Below are positions 17,706 to 26,035 of a DNA stretch of 64,000 nucleotides, piece after piece. The DNA is from Salinimicrobium xinjiangense DSM 19287 (GTDB lineage: Bacteria; Bacteroidota; Bacteroidia; Flavobacteriales; Flavobacteriaceae). Under the pieces are notes generated by a model. That model did no database searches. It was not told where the DNA came from and saw only the letters and a program-made list of their open reading frames with translations. The stretch is from positions 148,040 through 212,039 of the forward strand of contig NZ_KE384056.1 of the NCBI RefSeq assembly GCF_000423585.1, in the 5' to 3' direction. Within the stretch, counting starts at the first letter, position 1. The number at the start of each line of letters is the position of its first letter. A program made the position numbers and the translations under genes.

Positions 17706-18259
17706 ATGAAAAAGATCCTGTTTTTTCTTCTATTGATGCTTTCTGGTTGCGCAATGAAGAAAACCTTTGACAAGACCGATATTCATACCTATTATCCAAT
17801 AGGTTCAGAAAATTCTACTTTCAATTATACTGATTCCAATGCTTTTGTGAACCACAAGGACATTTCACGTACAAAGCAAATCAATGGAAAAAGCTATAGT
17901 ACCCGAATTATAGAATATTCCTGGGGTAAAAAAGTAGAAACTTTTTATAGAATTGAAAACGGTAGTGTTCTTTACTATGATACAAAATCAGAAACCGAAA
18001 ATTTAATTATGCCAAAAAATCCGACGGTCGGTTATACATGGGTAAATTCGGACCAATCGTGGGAATATGAAATAGTTGAGCTTAACGGTGAATTGGAAAC
18101 ACCGGAAAGAAATATTCAGGTTTGTTAGTTATGAAAGCTCGTCAATTAAAAAACAGAGATGAGACAAAGTTGACCGAATACCTTAATTATTACCAGCGAA
18201 ACGTGGGTAAAGTTGCAAGTTTCGGGAATGGTGAATTAATGACTTATAGAGCATATTAG
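17706..18259 (+). pseudogene. Lipoprotein gene with an apparent single-base deletion frameshift
   Basis: From ATG 17706 the frame gives a signal peptide with a lipobox (LMLSGCAMKK, Cys15) and about 140 residues, then stops at 18126-18128. The +1-related frame, open from upstream of 18131 to the stop at 18257-18259, continues with MKARQLKNRDETKLTEYLNY, which reads like the C-terminal third of the same protein. Restoring one T in the TTTGTTAG stretch (18121-18128) would join them as QVCLVMKARQL. A sequencing error cannot be excluded. A GTG at 17658 extends the frame but gives no signal peptide at the N-terminus, so 17706 is preferred. Confidence 0.65.
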
Positions 18260-18281
18260 AAAGCAGTCAAAAATTTAAATA

Positions 18282-19196
18282 TTGAGAAAAATTTTGCTTT
18301 TAGTTTTCCTGGCACTAATCGGTGCAAAACTATCCAATGCACAGGAATTAAAATTAAATCTGTTAATCAATGAGTCGTACTATCACAACAACACGACACA
18401 TGTAAAGATGACTCAGGATATTCAGGGAGAATTATCTGTGACAGATGCTATCTACGGCGGGAAAATGCGTTTTAAGGTAAAAGAAAAAACAGATTCATTA
18501 TATCGCCTTGAAATATACTTTCAGACTGTGCACTTTTCAGCAAGTATGGGTGATACTACATTTTCGGCAGATACTGAAAAAACAGATTCCCTGAGTGTCT
18601 TCGACCTGATCATGAAAGAAATGACCAAATCACCCTTTGAGGCATCTATTTCCGAATATGGTATAGTTAAAGATGTTGAAATGGAAAATCTTTTTGACAA
18701 CTTGCTAGGTCTGGATTTGGATATTCCCAAACTTGATCAGGCTCATGCTGTATATACTTTGAAACAGACCTTTGGAGAAAAAGCTATGAAAGGTTCACTT
18801 GAAATGTTTACAGCAATATATCCAAAAGGGCCGGTCACAGTCGGTGATGTCTGGAATAATACAATCAGGCTTGAAACCATCTCCGGCGTAACCTTAAACA
18901 ACCAGTTTGAGCTTCTGGAGAGGGATCAAAACCAAACAATAATTAAAATAAATTCTGAAACTGTATCTGATAAAAATGAGTCATTTACAGAAATGAATGG
19001 AGAGTTTTTCAGGATTAGTTCAAACGGAAATATGGTAGCAACCTATATTCTGGATTCTGAAACCGGCTGGATCATAGAATCTGAAATTGTCCAGGAAATA
19101 ACAGGATTAAATGAAAAAAAATGGAGAGAGGATTCAGCTATTATAATTAAGATCCCTTTTACATATGAGGGCTTAATTAAACTGGAATCTGATTAA
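18282..19196 (+). CDS. Exported protein resembling DUF6263
   Basis: A 304-residue protein with a signal peptide (MRKILLLVFLALIGAKLSNA) and a beta-rich mature part that repeatedly alternates short strands and turns. It looks like the DUF6263 type of Bacteroidota, but I am only moderately sure. The only usable start is TTG 18282: an in-frame stop lies at 18276-18278 and the next in-frame ATG would remove the signal peptide. No catalytic residues are recognisable. Confidence 0.72.
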   Translation: MRKILLLVFLALIGAKLSNAQELKLNLLINESYYHNNTTHVKMTQDIQGELSVTDAIYGGKMRFKVKEKTDSLYRLEIYFQTVHFSASMGDTTFSADTEKTDSLSVFDLIMKEMTKSPFEASISEYGIVKDVEMENLFDNLLGLDLDIPKLDQAHAVYTLKQTFGEKAMKGSLEMFTAIYPKGPVTVGDVWNNTIRLETISGVTLNNQFELLERDQNQTIIKINSETVSDKNESFTEMNGEFFRISSNGNMVATYILDSETGWIIESEIVQEITGLNEKKWREDSAIIIKIPFTYEGLIKLESD

Positions 19197-19244
19197 ACAG
19201 CTCAAAAGTTTAGCTACTTAAGAACCTAAAAAAATTAAAGATAT

Positions 19245-19517
19245 ATGGGCGGCGAAGGAAGTATGTCTCAGGCGAACCAGAGCCTTAAATACAACAGGGG
19301 ACAACTGGGCAAGAGAAAATTCAGAGATATAAAAGACCTGATAAGATCTCAATCGGGTAAGACTAAAATCGAATTTGATAAGATTGATCCTCAGGAGTTA
19401 AAAAGAATTAAAGAAGAGATCAGGCTTAAAGCTAAGAAAGAAAAAAGGAAGTTAATATTGGCTTTCATCCTATCGGTTATTCTCACAGCCGCATTTTTCA
19501 CCTTAATTTTACTTTAA
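19245..19517 (+). CDS. Conserved small protein with a C-terminal membrane anchor
   Basis: A 90-residue protein beginning MGGEGSMSQANQSLKYNRG, then KRKFRDIKDLIRSQSGKTK and a Lys/Glu-rich helix (KRIKEEIRLKAKKEKRK) leading into a single C-terminal hydrophobic helix. I recall the MGGEGSM N-terminus and KRKFxDIKDL segment as a recurring small-protein family in Flavobacteriia. It is predicted to be a tail-anchored inner-membrane protein. Function unknown. Confidence 0.75.
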   Translation: MGGEGSMSQANQSLKYNRGQLGKRKFRDIKDLIRSQSGKTKIEFDKIDPQELKRIKEEIRLKAKKEKRKLILAFILSVILTAAFFTLILL

Positions 19518-19610
19518 AATCAGAATAAACAGACTTCTTCCTTAGCTACTCTTCACCTGTTTTTTCTTCTCCCAATTACTTATATTTAAACCTTCCAAAA
19601 TTCAGATTTC

Positions 19611-22600
19611 ATGAAAAGATTTTTCCTGGCAATTTTTATTGCCATTTTTTCAACTTCAGTGACTGCGCAGGAGGCGGCGCACTGGCTGCGTTTTCCAAGT
19701 ATTTCCCCTGACGGGAATACCATTATTTTCAGCTACATGGGTAACCTGTATCGGGTGGCTCAAAATGGCGGTACAGCCGTGCCCATTACTACCGGAGATG
19801 CCTATGATGGCTGGCCGGTATGGAGCAACGATGGGAAAACCATTGCCTTTGCCAGCGACCGTTACGGGAATTTTGACGTCTTCACCATGCCCGCCACGGG
19901 TGGTGCACCGGTAAGACTGACATTTAACAGCACAGATGACCTGCCATACGATTTCACTGCAGAGGATGCAAAAGTGCTCTTTGGCAGTGGTCGTAATGCA
20001 CCGGCAGAAAGTGTAAGATTTCCGAGCCCGGGACTATTTAAAAACCTTTATACCATTCCTGTAAAAGGAGGAAGACCACTACTACTTACCGCAGCCGGGG
20101 CCGATGATGCGAACTTCAGCAAAGACGGTTCTCAACTGGTTTTTGAAGACCGCAAAGGCTATGAAGACGACCTGAGAAAGCACCATACTTCTTCGGTCAC
20201 CAGGGACATCTGGTTGTTCGATATTAATAATAACACCTATAAACAACTCAGCAGTTTTGAAGGTGAAAACAGGGAGCCTGTTTTTAGTGCAGATGCTTCC
20301 GCAGTATTTTATCTAAACGAAAAGAGCGGCACACAAAACCTTTATAAAATGTCACTTTCGGGAGGTAATGAAGAGCAGCTAACACAATTCGAGGATTTTC
20401 CGGTTAGGCATTTGACAATCTCAGATGATAATAAACTCGCGTTTTCCTGGAAGGGAGACATCTACACCTTGAGTCCGGGCGCAAAGGCTCAGAAGGTGGA
20501 GGTAAAGGTGATGAGTGATTCGGGTTATGAGCCTGTGAAGAATATGGATATCAATTCTGTTACAGAATTTGCGGTGTCTCCAAATAATAAAGAGATCGCC
20601 TTCGTGAACCGCGGAGAAGTGTTCGTAACCGGTGTGGATGATTCCCGTACTAAAAGGGTCACTAATACTCCGGAGCAGGAAAGGATGATCAGCTGGTCTG
20701 AAGACGGAAAGACCTTGTTGTTTTCCGGTGAAAGAGAGGGCAGCTGGAATGTGTATAAAGTTACTCTGTCACGTCCCGAAGAGCAATATTTCTATGCCTC
20801 TACAGTGCTTAAATCTGAACCTGTAATTGCTACGGAAGCAGAAGAATTTCAGCCGAAATATTCGCCCGATGGGAAGAAAATCGCTTTTATAGAAGAAAGG
20901 AACATCCTGAAAGTGCTTGACCTTGATTCCGGGAAGAAATCCACTGTTCATCCTGAAGGCAGAAACTACTCCTACAGTGATGGGGACTGGTCGTACAGTT
21001 GGAGCCCAGACAGCCGCTGGTTGCTTATTGATGATCAAAAAGGCTACTTTTTCAACAACAATGTGGCTTTAATTAAAGCAGACGGATCTGGTGAGATCTT
21101 CCATCCAATAAACAGCGGGTTTGGTGAGTCCAACGCTAAATGGGCAATGGACGGAAAAATGATGACCTACGAGAGCAGCAAGGAAGGAAGAAAATCTCTG
21201 GCACTTCAAGGCAGCAGGGAAGTGGATATCTACGGGGTTTTCTTTGATCAGGAAGCTTACGATAAGTTCAAACTGAGCAAGGAAGAATTTGAGCTACTAA
21301 CTACCAAAGAGAAAAAGGAGAAAGAAGAGGAGGAGAAGAAAGCAAAGGAAGAGGAAGAAAAAAAACCCAAAAAGAAAAAAGAGAAGCCTGAAGATAAAAA
21401 GCCGCTCGTACTGAATCTCGACAATCTGGAGTACCGTAGAGAGAAGTTGACCATCAACAGTGCCAGTATCAGCGATTATGTGCTCAACAAGGACGCCAGC
21501 AAAGTCTATTATCTGGCATCTTTTGAAAAGGGCTATGACCTTTGGGTGACAGAGCCGCGTACGAGAGACACAAAGATCCTTGCGAAATTGGGTGGCTCTC
21601 CTAGTGGTATTGAGATCAGTGAAGATGACAAGACTATATTTTTGAGCAACAACGGAAAGCTTGTTAAGGTTGATGCAGAAAGTGGTGAAGTGAAGAATAT
21701 TACCATTGCCGGAGATATGCTGGTGGATGCCGAAGCCGAAAGAAAATATATGTTCGACCATATATGGCGGCAGGTCAAGAAGAAATTCTATGACCCTGAA
21801 TTGCACGGTGTGGATTGGGAGATGTATAAGGAAGAGTATTCGAAGTTCCTGCCTTACATCAATAACAACTATGACTATCAGCAGCTGCTGAGTGAGATGT
21901 TGGGCGAACTCAATGCCTCTCATACCGGTGGCAGATACCGTCCCGAGAATAACGGACTCAAATCTGCTGCTCTTGGTTTGCTTTTCGACGAAAAGTACTC
22001 CGGCGAGGGAATAAAGATTTCTGAAGTACTTGCGGGAGGACCCTTAGATAAGGCCACTTCCAAAGTAAAGGCAGGCGATGTAATTGTGAAGATCAATGGA
22101 GAGGAAATTGCTGCCAATGACAACTGGAACAAATACCTCCTGGGTCTCAATGACAAGAATACACTACTTACAATTAAGAGAGGAAATAGCACTTTCGATG
22201 AGAAAGTGCAGCCGTTTTCTACCGGAGAGGAGAGCCAGTTAATGTACAGAAGATGGGTTAATATGATGGAGGAGATGGTAGACTCTTTGAGTAACGGGCA
22301 ACTGGGTTACCTTCACATCCGCGGAATGAACGACAGCAGCTTCAGGGATGTGTATGAAAATGCCCTCGGAAGAAATATTGACAAAAAAGCCCTGGTAGTA
22401 GATACCAGATTCAACGGCGGCGGATGGTTGCATGATGATCTCAACACCTTCCTTAGCGGAAAAGAATATCTGAAGTTCGCCCCACAGGGCAATGTGGTGA
22501 AAGGCGGAGAGCCGATGGCCAGGTGGACCAAACCGAGTATTGTGGTGATGGGAGAAGGGAATTACAGTGATGCTTTTATTTTTCCTTATGTCTACAAACA

Positions 22601-22859
22601 AAATGACCTGGGGAAACTTGTCGGAATGCCCGTTCCCGGCACCGGAACCGCAGTTTGGTGGGAAAGACAAATTGATCCTACCATCGTCTTCGGAATTCCC
22701 ATGGTAGCCACAATTGGCGCTGAAGGAAGACCTACAGAAAACCTGCAGCTGGAACCGGATATCATGGTACCATTGCCTTACAATGATTTTCTTAATGGAA
22801 AGGATCCACAGATTGAAACCGCAGTGCGGGAGTTGGAAAAGGAATTAGCACAGGAATAG
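19611..22859 (+). CDS. Tricorn-like S41 protease with beta-propeller and PDZ domains
   Basis: A 1082-residue exported protein (signal peptide to about residue 19, VTAQ). The N-terminal half has WD40/PD40-like propeller repeats (SPDGNTIIFSYMG, SNDGKTIAFASD, SEDGKTLLFSGE, SPDGKKIAFIEE and others). A highly charged Lys/Glu linker (about 565-600) separates it from a second propeller-like part, a PDZ domain (about 790-870) and the S41 peptidase domain at the C-terminus. The probable nucleophile is the Ser in GEGNYSDAFIFPY, followed by GTGTAVWWE. Family members degrade peptides after larger proteases. Probably periplasmic. Confidence 0.92.
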   Translation: MKRFFLAIFIAIFSTSVTAQEAAHWLRFPSISPDGNTIIFSYMGNLYRVAQNGGTAVPITTGDAYDGWPVWSNDGKTIAFASDRYGNFDVFTMPATGGAPVRLTFNSTDDLPYDFTAEDAKVLFGSGRNAPAESVRFPSPGLFKNLYTIPVKGGRPLLLTAAGADDANFSKDGSQLVFEDRKGYEDDLRKHHTSSVTRDIWLFDINNNTYKQLSSFEGENREPVFSADASAVFYLNEKSGTQNLYKMSLSGGNEEQLTQFEDFPVRHLTISDDNKLAFSWKGDIYTLSPGAKAQKVEVKVMSDSGYEPVKNMDINSVTEFAVSPNNKEIAFVNRGEVFVTGVDDSRTKRVTNTPEQERMISWSEDGKTLLFSGEREGSWNVYKVTLSRPEEQYFYASTVLKSEPVIATEAEEFQPKYSPDGKKIAFIEERNILKVLDLDSGKKSTVHPEGRNYSYSDGDWSYSWSPDSRWLLIDDQKGYFFNNNVALIKADGSGEIFHPINSGFGESNAKWAMDGKMMTYESSKEGRKSLALQGSREVDIYGVFFDQEAYDKFKLSKEEFELLTTKEKKEKEEEEKKAKEEEEKKPKKKKEKPEDKKPLVLNLDNLEYRREKLTINSASISDYVLNKDASKVYYLASFEKGYDLWVTEPRTRDTKILAKLGGSPSGIEISEDDKTIFLSNNGKLVKVDAESGEVKNITIAGDMLVDAEAERKYMFDHIWRQVKKKFYDPELHGVDWEMYKEEYSKFLPYINNNYDYQQLLSEMLGELNASHTGGRYRPENNGLKSAALGLLFDEKYSGEGIKISEVLAGGPLDKATSKVKAGDVIVKINGEEIAANDNWNKYLLGLNDKNTLLTIKRGNSTFDEKVQPFSTGEESQLMYRRWVNMMEEMVDSLSNGQLGYLHIRGMNDSSFRDVYENALGRNIDKKALVVDTRFNGGGWLHDDLNTFLSGKEYLKFAPQGNVVKGGEPMARWTKPSIVVMGEGNYSDAFIFPYVYKQNDLGKLVGMPVPGTGTAVWWERQIDPTIVFGIPMVATIGAEGRPTENLQLEPDIMVPLPYNDFLNGKDPQIETAVRELEKELAQE

Positions 22860-22887
22860 TTTTCAAATAATTTCTAAACTGGAAAAT

Positions 22888-22917
22888 AGCCTTTCGTTAA
22901 TTCGAAGGGCTTTTTTT
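22888..22917 (+). terminator. Intrinsic terminator after the tricorn-like protease gene
   Basis: A 9-bp stem AGCCTTTCG / CGAAGGGCT (one G-U pair) with loop TTAATT, followed by seven T residues. Confidence 0.9.
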
Positions 22918-23034
22918 AAAGTCTAAGGTCTGAGGTCTAAGGTTTAAAATTGAAGGTTTCCGGGTTCCAGGTTCCAGGTTTCCAGCTTCAATTTTGAATA
23001 ATCTCTTTGCGCTAAAGCTTTGCGGCCTTTGCGA

Positions 23035-23335
23035 GAAACCTTTTTAATTGTATAATGTATATTGAATATTGTATAATTTATTAGTAAAAAAGGGGTTGGT
23101 GAGTTCTTTTGAAATAATAGAAGTTGCAGCAAATTGAGTAGTCCTTTCTTTGTGCTCTTAATTTTTAACTTTTTTTGCTTTGTGTGAAACCTTTTTTAAT
23201 TGTATAATGTATATTGAATATGGTATAAGTTATCAGTAAAAAAGGGGATTGGAGAGTTCTTTTGAAATTTTAGGTTGCAGCAATGGAGTAACCATTTCTT
23301 CGTGCTCTTAAGTTTTTGCTTTGTTTGCTTCATGT
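23035..23335. repeat. Imperfect tandem duplication of about 150 bp
   Basis: Copy 1 (23035-23184) and copy 2 (23185-23335) each start GAAACCTTTTTTAATTG, carry TATAATGTATATTGAATAT, then AGTAAAAAAGGGG, GAGTTCTTTTGAAAT, GTTGCAGCAA and GTGCTCTTAA in the same order. A third GAAACCTT follows at 23336. Differences are scattered point changes and small indels, so the duplication is not recent. It contains no open reading frame of note. Confidence 0.85.
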
Positions 23336-23495
23336 GAAACCTTGAGTACTCCGATCGAAAAACACCAAATTTTTAGTGAGACAAAATTCTTTTCACAGCT
23401 TACAAAAAACGGCCGCATATATCAAGAACAAATCCGGGAATATTAGAATTTATTTAAATGCCCTTCCGTAAATTCGGAAAGTGTTTTTAAACCAG

Positions 23496-24362
23496 ATGAA
23501 GAACAAAAAAAACTACCCCTCCGAAGTCTACCTAAACGGCAATTGGATGCCTCCTCAGGAAGCAACAGTTTCTGTATTCGACCGAGCCTTCATGTTTGGC
23601 GACGGGATCTATGAGGTAACACCTTTTTACCGCGGAAAACCTTTCAGATTGCAGGATCATTTGGATCGGCTGAAGTACTGCCTGGGAGAAATAAAAATTC
23701 CTTTCGATTTTAGCATTTTAGAGACCTTAATGTTCGAAGTCCTTTCCCGCGCCGGACTGTCAGATTCTGATGCTGCGGTCTATATCCAGGTTTCACGTGG
23801 TGCCGCGCCGCGGACTCATTATTTTCCTGATGACCCCAAACCTACATTTCTCATGTATGCTTTTCCTGCCCAGCTGGAGAAATTTCAGGAGAAACGTTGG
23901 AAGGTTTTGGTTTCTGAAGATTTCCGGTGGCAGAGGTGTGACATAAAATCTACTGCCTTGCTGGCGAACACGATGTCCAATGAAGAAGCTATCGCCGGTG
24001 GATTTGATGAAAACCTGCTCGTGCGCGACGGATATTTCACTGAGGGTTCTCATTCCACAGCTTTTTTCGTCAGCGACGGAACAGTTTACACTCATCCTGA
24101 AGGTCCGCACATCCTGTCCGGCATTACCCGAAAGCTTGTGCTGGAGATGTGCCGGGATCTGGGAGTTGCATATAAAGAAGAAGCTTTTCTGTTAAATAAT
24201 ATATCTGAAGTTCAGGAGATCTTCCTCACCGGTACCACCACTCAAATCACTGTGGTGGAATCCTTACATACCGAAGGTAAAGAGATCTATACCTCCCAAA
24301 ACGGGGAAATTACAGCAAGGCTTCAGGAGGAGTTTGCTCGCTTAACGCGAGCATCTCAATGA
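23496..24362 (+). CDS. Class IV PLP aminotransferase (D-amino acid or branched-chain aminotransferase-like)
   Basis: A protein of about 288 residues with the fold-type IV PLP fold: VYLNGNWMPPQEATVSVFDRAFMFGDGIYEV near the N-terminus, the probable PLP lysine in RCDIKSTALLANTMSNEEA, EGSHSTAFFVSDG and LTGTTTQITVVE toward the C-terminus. The spacing is most like D-amino-acid transaminase, which makes D-Glu or D-Ala for cell walls, but 4-amino-4-deoxychorismate lyase and BCAT relatives share these motifs. ATG 23496 is preferred to the upstream GTG 23481, because the conserved strand starts right after it. Standalone gene. Confidence 0.88.
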   Translation: MKNKKNYPSEVYLNGNWMPPQEATVSVFDRAFMFGDGIYEVTPFYRGKPFRLQDHLDRLKYCLGEIKIPFDFSILETLMFEVLSRAGLSDSDAAVYIQVSRGAAPRTHYFPDDPKPTFLMYAFPAQLEKFQEKRWKVLVSEDFRWQRCDIKSTALLANTMSNEEAIAGGFDENLLVRDGYFTEGSHSTAFFVSDGTVYTHPEGPHILSGITRKLVLEMCRDLGVAYKEEAFLLNNISEVQEIFLTGTTTQITVVESLHTEGKEIYTSQNGEITARLQEEFARLTRASQ

Positions 24363-24740
24363 TCAATTAACAATAACCAATGATCAGAAATTATTTCAAT
24401 ATTCTACCTTTAAATCTCATTTTTCCACGTTGGTCAATAATTCCAGAACGGAGGAGAGTGCCCGGCACGGATTGAAAATCCGCGCCAACTCAGTTTAATT
24501 CTGCGGAAATCTGCGAAATCTGCGGGAAACTGGTTTGTAACCAGCAACCGGTATTCCTTTGCTTCGAAAAAGCTTCAATAAACCTGGAAGGCGTAACTCG
24601 TAACCCGCAACATGTAACTTCTGCACCCCTCGACTCCGCTCGGGGAGACATTGGTGAACAGGCAACATTTTACTTTGAACTTTGAACATTAAACCTTGAA
24701 TCTATTGGCAACTCGTAACCCGCAACGCGCAACAAAAAAA
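24363..24740. other. Non-coding interval between convergent genes
   Basis: Holds simple repeats (AATAACCAATGATC-like, and GCAACTCGTAACCCGCAAC-like toward the right), a palindrome CCCCTCGACTCCGCTCGGGG at 24626-24645, and CGGATTGAAAATCCG at 24468-24482. No gene is supported. Confidence 0.55.
24626..24645. repeat. Short palindrome (CGACTCCGCTCG type)
   Basis: CCCCTCGACTCCGCTCGGGG, an inverted repeat with an 8-bp CCCCTCG(A/G)-like arm. Sequences of the form TCGACTCCGCTCGA are common intergenic repeats in Bacteroidota as far as I recall. It lies between convergent genes. Confidence 0.5.
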
Positions 24741-25853
24741 TTAACCCTTCATCATCTCCAAAACCTTCTCCACCGGCAACTGCTCAATCGTCCTTCCATC
24801 CTGCCCTGTCATGGTCTCTGCCATAAAAAGAGAATTTATGATTGCTTCTTCTGTGGCTTCAATTGCAGCCATGAACAGCGGACTTATCCGGTCATTAGGT
24901 ACGATTTCCTGCTTGAGGTTATTTGTTTTTATTCGGTAGGGAATTCGCAGGTTTTCGGCAGTGGAGAAGGCGATGATGTAGTCGCCACTGCCATTAGAAG
25001 CTATGCCTCCGGTTTTAGCGATTCCCAAAAATGCCCTTTTTGCCAGCCTTTCCAGGTTGCGGCTGTCCAGCGGAGCATCGGTCGCCACCACGATCATGCA
25101 GGAGCCGTCGACATTATTCAACAGCTCATCGTTAAAGCTAAATTTCCCCAGCGCTTCCCCAACCTGCACGCCGTCGATTTGTAGCACTCCGCCAAAATTG
25201 GATTGGACCAGCACGCCAACGGTATATCCACCGAGGGATTCCGGAAGTTTTCGTGATGAGGTGCCAATTCCGCCTTTGTAACCAAAAGCAATAGTTCCGG
25301 TGCCGGCACCAATATTTCCTTCTTCAATATTATTTTCCGAAGCACTTTCAATGGCCAGAAGCACATCCTGTTCAGTAACATGTCTTCCGCGGATGTCATT
25401 CAAATATCCGTCGTTGGTTTCTCCTACCACGGCATTTACAGACCGAACAGCTTCGTTCTTCTTTTGATTCAGGACATAGCTTATCACCGCATTCATGGCA
25501 GTGGGAACACTAAGCGTATTGGTGAGGATGATTGGCGTCTCGAGATTTCCCAGTTCCTTTATCTGAGTGCTTCCGGCAAGCTTTCCGAAGCCATTGCCCA
25601 CATAAACCGCCGCCGGAACTTTTTGCTGAAAAATGTTTCCGCCATGCGGAAGAATAGCAGTCACTCCCGTTCTTACAGAGTCTCCTTTGATCAAAGTGGT
25701 GTGGCCGACTTTCACTCCGGAAACATCTGTGATAGCATTTAGTTTTCCCGGTGCCATGACACCGATTTCTATTCCCAGGTCGCGTGGCCGTTGTTGCGCT
25801 GCAGCAGAAAGACCAAAAATAAAAAGAAGACTAAACAGGAAAGTATTTTTCAT
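24741..25853 (-). CDS. P1 family peptidase (DmpA/L-aminopeptidase-like)
   Basis: A 370-residue exported protein with a signal peptide (to about residue 18, SAAAQ), then RPRDLGIEIGVMAPGKLNAITDVSGVKVGH, the typical opening of DmpA-type N-terminal-nucleophile peptidases. The region GIASNGSGDYIIAFSTAENL carries the serine segment at which the precursor cleaves itself. Family members cut N-terminal amino acids or D-amino-acid esters and amides. Probably periplasmic. The gene is monocistronic and convergent with the aminotransferase; D-amino acid metabolism could link the two, but this is only suggestive. Confidence 0.9.
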   Translation of the reverse strand: MKNTFLFSLLFIFGLSAAAQQRPRDLGIEIGVMAPGKLNAITDVSGVKVGHTTLIKGDSVRTGVTAILPHGGNIFQQKVPAAVYVGNGFGKLAGSTQIKELGNLETPIILTNTLSVPTAMNAVISYVLNQKKNEAVRSVNAVVGETNDGYLNDIRGRHVTEQDVLLAIESASENNIEEGNIGAGTGTIAFGYKGGIGTSSRKLPESLGGYTVGVLVQSNFGGVLQIDGVQVGEALGKFSFNDELLNNVDGSCMIVVATDAPLDSRNLERLAKRAFLGIAKTGGIASNGSGDYIIAFSTAENLRIPYRIKTNNLKQEIVPNDRISPLFMAAIEATEEAIINSLFMAETMTGQDGRTIEQLPVEKVLEMMKG

Positions 25854-25949
25854 GTGGTGGTGGTTAAGAGGTTCAATTTAAATGTTTTCTGGCAAATAAT
25901 AATTTTTAAAGCCCAATCTGCTGAATGTCAGATTTGTCATTTTAGATTG

Positions 25950-25957
25950 TATCTTTG
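25950..25957 (+). promoter_or_regulatory. -7 box of rimO
   Basis: TATCTTTG matches TAnnTTTG exactly and lies 78 bases before the rimO start codon. An upstream TTTG (25933-25936) is only 13 bases away, closer than usual, so the -33 element is uncertain. Confidence 0.45.
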
Positions 25958-25983
25958 CAGCCCTTTTTAAACCTGAAATTTGA

Positions 25984-26016
25984 AAACCTCAAAGGTTTTC
26001 AAAACCTGTGAGGTTT
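25984..26016. repeat. Palindrome in the rimO leader (family E)
   Basis: AAACCTCA / TGAGGTTT (25984-25991, 26009-26016) encloses AGGTTTT / AAAACCT, giving a near-perfect 15-bp stem with one mismatch. It shares AACC...GGTT ends with the A, B and D palindromes and sits in the probable 5' leader of rimO. Confidence 0.7.
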
Positions 26017-26035
26017 ATAGGGACAAAATTAAAGT

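Larger units (their letters stand above)
22860..23495. other. Non-coding interval with terminator, simple repeats and a 150-bp tandem duplication
   Basis: No gene is seen. From left to right: the tricorn terminator (22888-22917), a simple repeat rich in GGTCTAAGGTCTGAGG and CCAGGTTCCAGG units (22919-22985), a tandem duplication (23035-23335), and a weak hairpin TTCCG / CGGAA (23464-23479) just before the aminotransferase gene. Confidence 0.6.

Noticed and set aside
21297..21923. Minus-strand 208-codon frame inside the tricorn-like gene
   Set aside because: It is a shadow of the strongly coding plus strand; the Phe/Leu-rich part reflects the Lys/Glu-rich linker read backward.
22944..23132. 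Minus-strand 62-codon frame in the tandem duplication
   Set aside because: It consists of simple repeats and part of the 150-bp duplication; the second copy of the unit does not keep the frame.
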